In this document: positions 62,153 through 64,000 of the stretch, piece after piece
Position numbering within the stretch: position 1 is the stretch's first letter
Layout: each line of letters begins with the position of its first letter
NCBI RefSeq assembly: GCF_018449725.1
Contig: NZ_JAAVVC010000005.1
Span: forward strand, 1-64,000
Source of the DNA: Pseudomonas sp. dw_612
GTDB lineage: Bacteria > Pseudomonadota > Gammaproteobacteria > Pseudomonadales > Pseudomonadaceae
Direction: 5' to 3'
Length of the DNA: 64,000 nucleotides
Position numbers and translations under genes: made by a program
The notes under the pieces: generated by a model
Seen by the model: the letters and a program-made list of their open reading frames with translations, nothing else
The model's database searches: none
Told to the model about the DNA's origin: nothing

Positions 62153-63001
62153 CTAGAACACGACAGTTTTATTGCCGTGCACCAGCACCCGGTCTTCCAG
62201 GTGATAGCGCAAGCCGCGAGCCAGCACCATCTTCTCGACGTCACGGCCGAAACGCACCATGTCTTCGATACTGTCGCTGTGGCTGACGCGCACCACGTCC
62301 TGCTCGATGATCGGACCGGCGTCCAGCTCTTCGGTGACGTAGTGGCACGTAGCACCAATCAACTTCACGCCACGCAGGGACGCCTGGTGGTACGGCTTGG
62401 CCCCGACGAACGACGGCAGAAAGCTGTGGTGAATGTTGATGACCTTGTGGGCATATTCGCTGCACAACTCCGGCGGCAGAATCTGCATGTAACGGGCAAG
62501 TACCACCACTTCGGCATCGTGCTGTTTAACCAGACGCGAAACTTCAGCAAAGGCTGGCTCTTTGTCCTGCGGATTGACCGGAACGTGGTAGTACGGAATG
62601 CCGTGCCACTCGACCATGCTGCGCAAGTCATCATGGTTGGAAATCACGCAGGAAATTTCGCAGTCCAGTTCATCGCTGTGCCAGCGGTGCAGCAAGTCCG
62701 CCAGGCAATGGGATTCACGGCTGGCCATCAACACCACGCGTTTCTTCTGCGCGGTATCGGTAATACGCCAGTTCATCGAGAACTCTTCGGCGATCGGCGC
62801 AAACGCTTCGCGAAAGGCTTCGAGACCAAAAGGCAACGAATCGGCACGAATTTCGTGACGCATGAAGAACCAGCCACTGAGATTATCCGAGTGATGGCTC
62901 GCTTCAGTGATCCAGCCGTTATGTGACGCCAGAAAGTTACTGACTTTAGCAACGATGCCGACGCGGTCCGGGCAAGCAATCACCAGCCGAAAAGTGCGCA
63001 T
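62153..63001 (-). CDS. purU: Formyltetrahydrofolate deformylase
   Basis: The 282-residue enzyme releases formate from 10-formyl-THF and balances one-carbon pools. It has an N-terminal ACT domain (MRTFRLVIACPDRVGIVAKVSNFLA) and a catalytic domain with LARYMQILPPELC, INIHHSFLPSFVGAKPYHQA and HYVTEELDAGPIIEQD (Asn, His and Asp of the formyltransferase fold). The ATG at 63001 fits the ACT start. It is next to mvaT, as in P. aeruginosa. Confidence 0.96.
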   Translation of the reverse strand: MRTFRLVIACPDRVGIVAKVSNFLASHNGWITEASHHSDNLSGWFFMRHEIRADSLPFGLEAFREAFAPIAEEFSMNWRITDTAQKKRVVLMASRESHCLADLLHRWHSDELDCEISCVISNHDDLRSMVEWHGIPYYHVPVNPQDKEPAFAEVSRLVKQHDAEVVVLARYMQILPPELCSEYAHKVINIHHSFLPSFVGAKPYHQASLRGVKLIGATCHYVTEELDAGPIIEQDVVRVSHSDSIEDMVRFGRDVEKMVLARGLRYHLEDRVLVHGNKTVVF

Positions 63002-63339
63002 GAGGGTAAAACTCCAGAACTTCGCAAAGGCCGCCATTCTAGCGATTGCGCGACAAAACTGCAGTATTGATGACGTCTTGATCTGCACGCCGCTCAGCAC
63101 CACGGGTTTCTGGCCGCGTCGCTACCCGCGCGATGGTGTTCTTGAAGCCGTCTTCAAGAGATCAATTGTGAATATCTGTGTTGAATCGTCTGACACTATT
63201 TAACAACACATCAAATTTGTGACGGACTCACCGCAACTAAATTAAATAAACTCCGGTTAAATGTTTACTTGATGAAACAGCCTGACTATTATTGCCGCAC
63301 TGTCCCTGCCATCCTGCGTCCTACATAAGGTAGTCCTCA

Positions 63340-63717
63340 ATGTCCTTGATCAACGAATACCGCGCCACCGAAGAAGCTATCAAAGAGCTGCAAGCCCGTT
63401 TGAAGAATCTGTCCCAAGACGACAAACTGCAAACCGAGCTGGAATTCGAAGGCAAACTGCGCACCCTGATGGGCGAGTACTCCAAATCCCTGCGTGACAT
63501 CATCGCGCTGTTGGATCCAGAGTCCAAAAGCAAAGCACCACGCGGCGGCGCAGTAAAAACTACTGGCACCAAGCGTGCTCGCAAAGTTAAACAATACAAA
63601 AATCCGCACAACGGCGAAGTCATCGAAACCAAAGGTGGCAACCACAAAACTCTGAAAGAGTGGAAAGCCAAGTGGGGCGGTGACGTGGTTGAAGGCTGGG
63701 CGACCCTGCTGGGCTAA
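63340..63717 (+). CDS. mvaT: H-NS-family global silencer MvaT
   Basis: The 125-residue protein has an N-terminal oligomerisation coil (MSLINEYRATEEAIKELQARLKNL) and a C-terminal AT-rich DNA-binding domain (QYKNPHNGEVIETKGGNHKTLKEWKAKWG). The genus has paralogues (MvaT, MvaU, MvaV); the purU and sbcB neighbours favour MvaT. Its usual targets are AT-rich, acquired genes such as the 19-25 kb cluster may be. About 235 AT-rich bases upstream hold its promoter. Confidence 0.93.
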   Translation: MSLINEYRATEEAIKELQARLKNLSQDDKLQTELEFEGKLRTLMGEYSKSLRDIIALLDPESKSKAPRGGAVKTTGTKRARKVKQYKNPHNGEVIETKGGNHKTLKEWKAKWGGDVVEGWATLLG

Positions 63718-63751
63718 GCCGCACGCCTGTCGCAGACCTGTTCTGTGACAC

Positions 63752-63784
63752 AAAAGAACGCCAGCGGATGCTGGCGTTTTTTAT
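63752..63784 (+). terminator. Intrinsic terminator of mvaT
   Basis: AACGCCAGC-GGAT-GCTGGCGTT is followed by TTTTTAT about 35 bases after the mvaT stop. A run of As before the stem lets it also serve sbcB from the other side. Confidence 0.92.
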
Positions 63785-63814
63785 GCCTGGCATTCAGGCT
63801 TCAATCATTCGATT

Positions 63815-64000
63815 TCAAAGACTCAAACGTTTGCGTAATCCCTGGACATAATTTGCCCATTCATTCAGCACCTGTTGCTGAAACGATGTAGCGTTATTTG
63901 CCAACTGCGCCGCCGCCTCTGCAAAAGATTCCAGGGTATTCGGCGCGCCCCACTCCGGCGCACTCAAACGTTGCTGACAAAATAGCCGCCAGCGTTCTTG
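63815..64000 (-). CDS. sbcB: Exodeoxyribonuclease I, C-terminal end (partial)
   Basis: The open frame enters from the right edge and ends in TGA at 63815. The visible 61 residues begin QERWRLFCQQRLSAPEWGAP and end YVQGLRKRLSL, which fits the C-terminal helices of bacterial ExoI. The mvaT-sbcB arrangement is the same in P. aeruginosa. The rest lies beyond the window. Confidence 0.75.
   Translation of the reverse strand, partial: QERWRLFCQQRLSAPEWGAPNTLESFAEAAAQLANNATSFQQQVLNEWANYVQGLRKRLSL

Overview
The window looks like a chromosomal segment of a fluorescens-group Pseudomonas. It is GC-rich and carries many palindromic repeats built on GTGGGAGCGGGCTTGCTCGC, which are typical of that group. 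It also holds Pseudomonas-type gene blocks: gcsR-gcvHP-sdaA-gcvT, tol-pal next to queEC and tRNA-Lys, ruv-yebC-aspS leading to an OprD porin, argJ-secA-dciA, and purU-mvaT-sbcB. All functional calls are from reading the sequence and from knowledge of the families; no search was run.

Layout. 1-405: tandem repeat of about 105-113 bp. 406-8421: glycine/serine catabolism, with the sigma-54 activator GcsR and the gcvH-gcvP-sdaA-gcvT operon behind a well-formed sigma-54 promoter (two TyrR-type boxes, an IHF site and -24/-12 elements). 8814-10789: cold-shock protein, RDD membrane protein and nadA. 10953-18743 (minus strand): an accessory operon in the order FecI-type sigma, FecR-type anti-sigma, TonB receptor with STN domain, SsuA-like binding protein, ornithine-cyclodeaminase-family enzyme, and a histidine-ammonia-lyase-family protein that lacks the MIO-forming triad. 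19137-24831 (plus strand, divergent from the former and less GC-rich to the eye): an accessory cluster of SDR, P450, lipocalin-like protein, FcoT/ScoD-like thioesterase, clavaminate-synthase-like oxygenase, ScoE/Rv0097-like Fe(II)/2-oxoglutarate oxygenase and PaiB-like flavoprotein. It ends beside the 3' end of tRNA-Lys. 25305-42873: conserved core (queC, queE, cpoB, pal, tolBARQ, ybgC, ruvBAC, yebC, aspS, fmdB-type, RHH, Dps-like, a membrane/cold-shock fusion, slyX, HIT, oprD). 43011-55002: mscS-type, yajQ, panE, sensor kinase, cobalamin adenosyltransferase, MutT-ThiE fusion, GST, argJ, secA, dciA. 55006-64000: HerA/YjgR ATPase, an amino-acid chemoreceptor with a sigma-28 promoter, a three-gene envelope operon (glycosyltransferase, deacetylase-like, flippase-like), purU, mvaT and the 3' end of sbcB.

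The most interesting part is 10.9-24.9 kb. The plus-strand cluster has the two signature enzymes of the ScoD/ScoE (Rv0098/Rv0097) isonitrile route but no acyl-ACP ligase, carrier protein or NRPS beside them, and it adds a P450, an SDR and a second oxygenase. I infer a small isonitrile fatty-acid or related N-modified product. The divergent operon pairs cell-surface signalling and TonB uptake with a cofactor-less lyase-fold enzyme, so it may import and break down an unknown amine. Whether the two operons work together is open.
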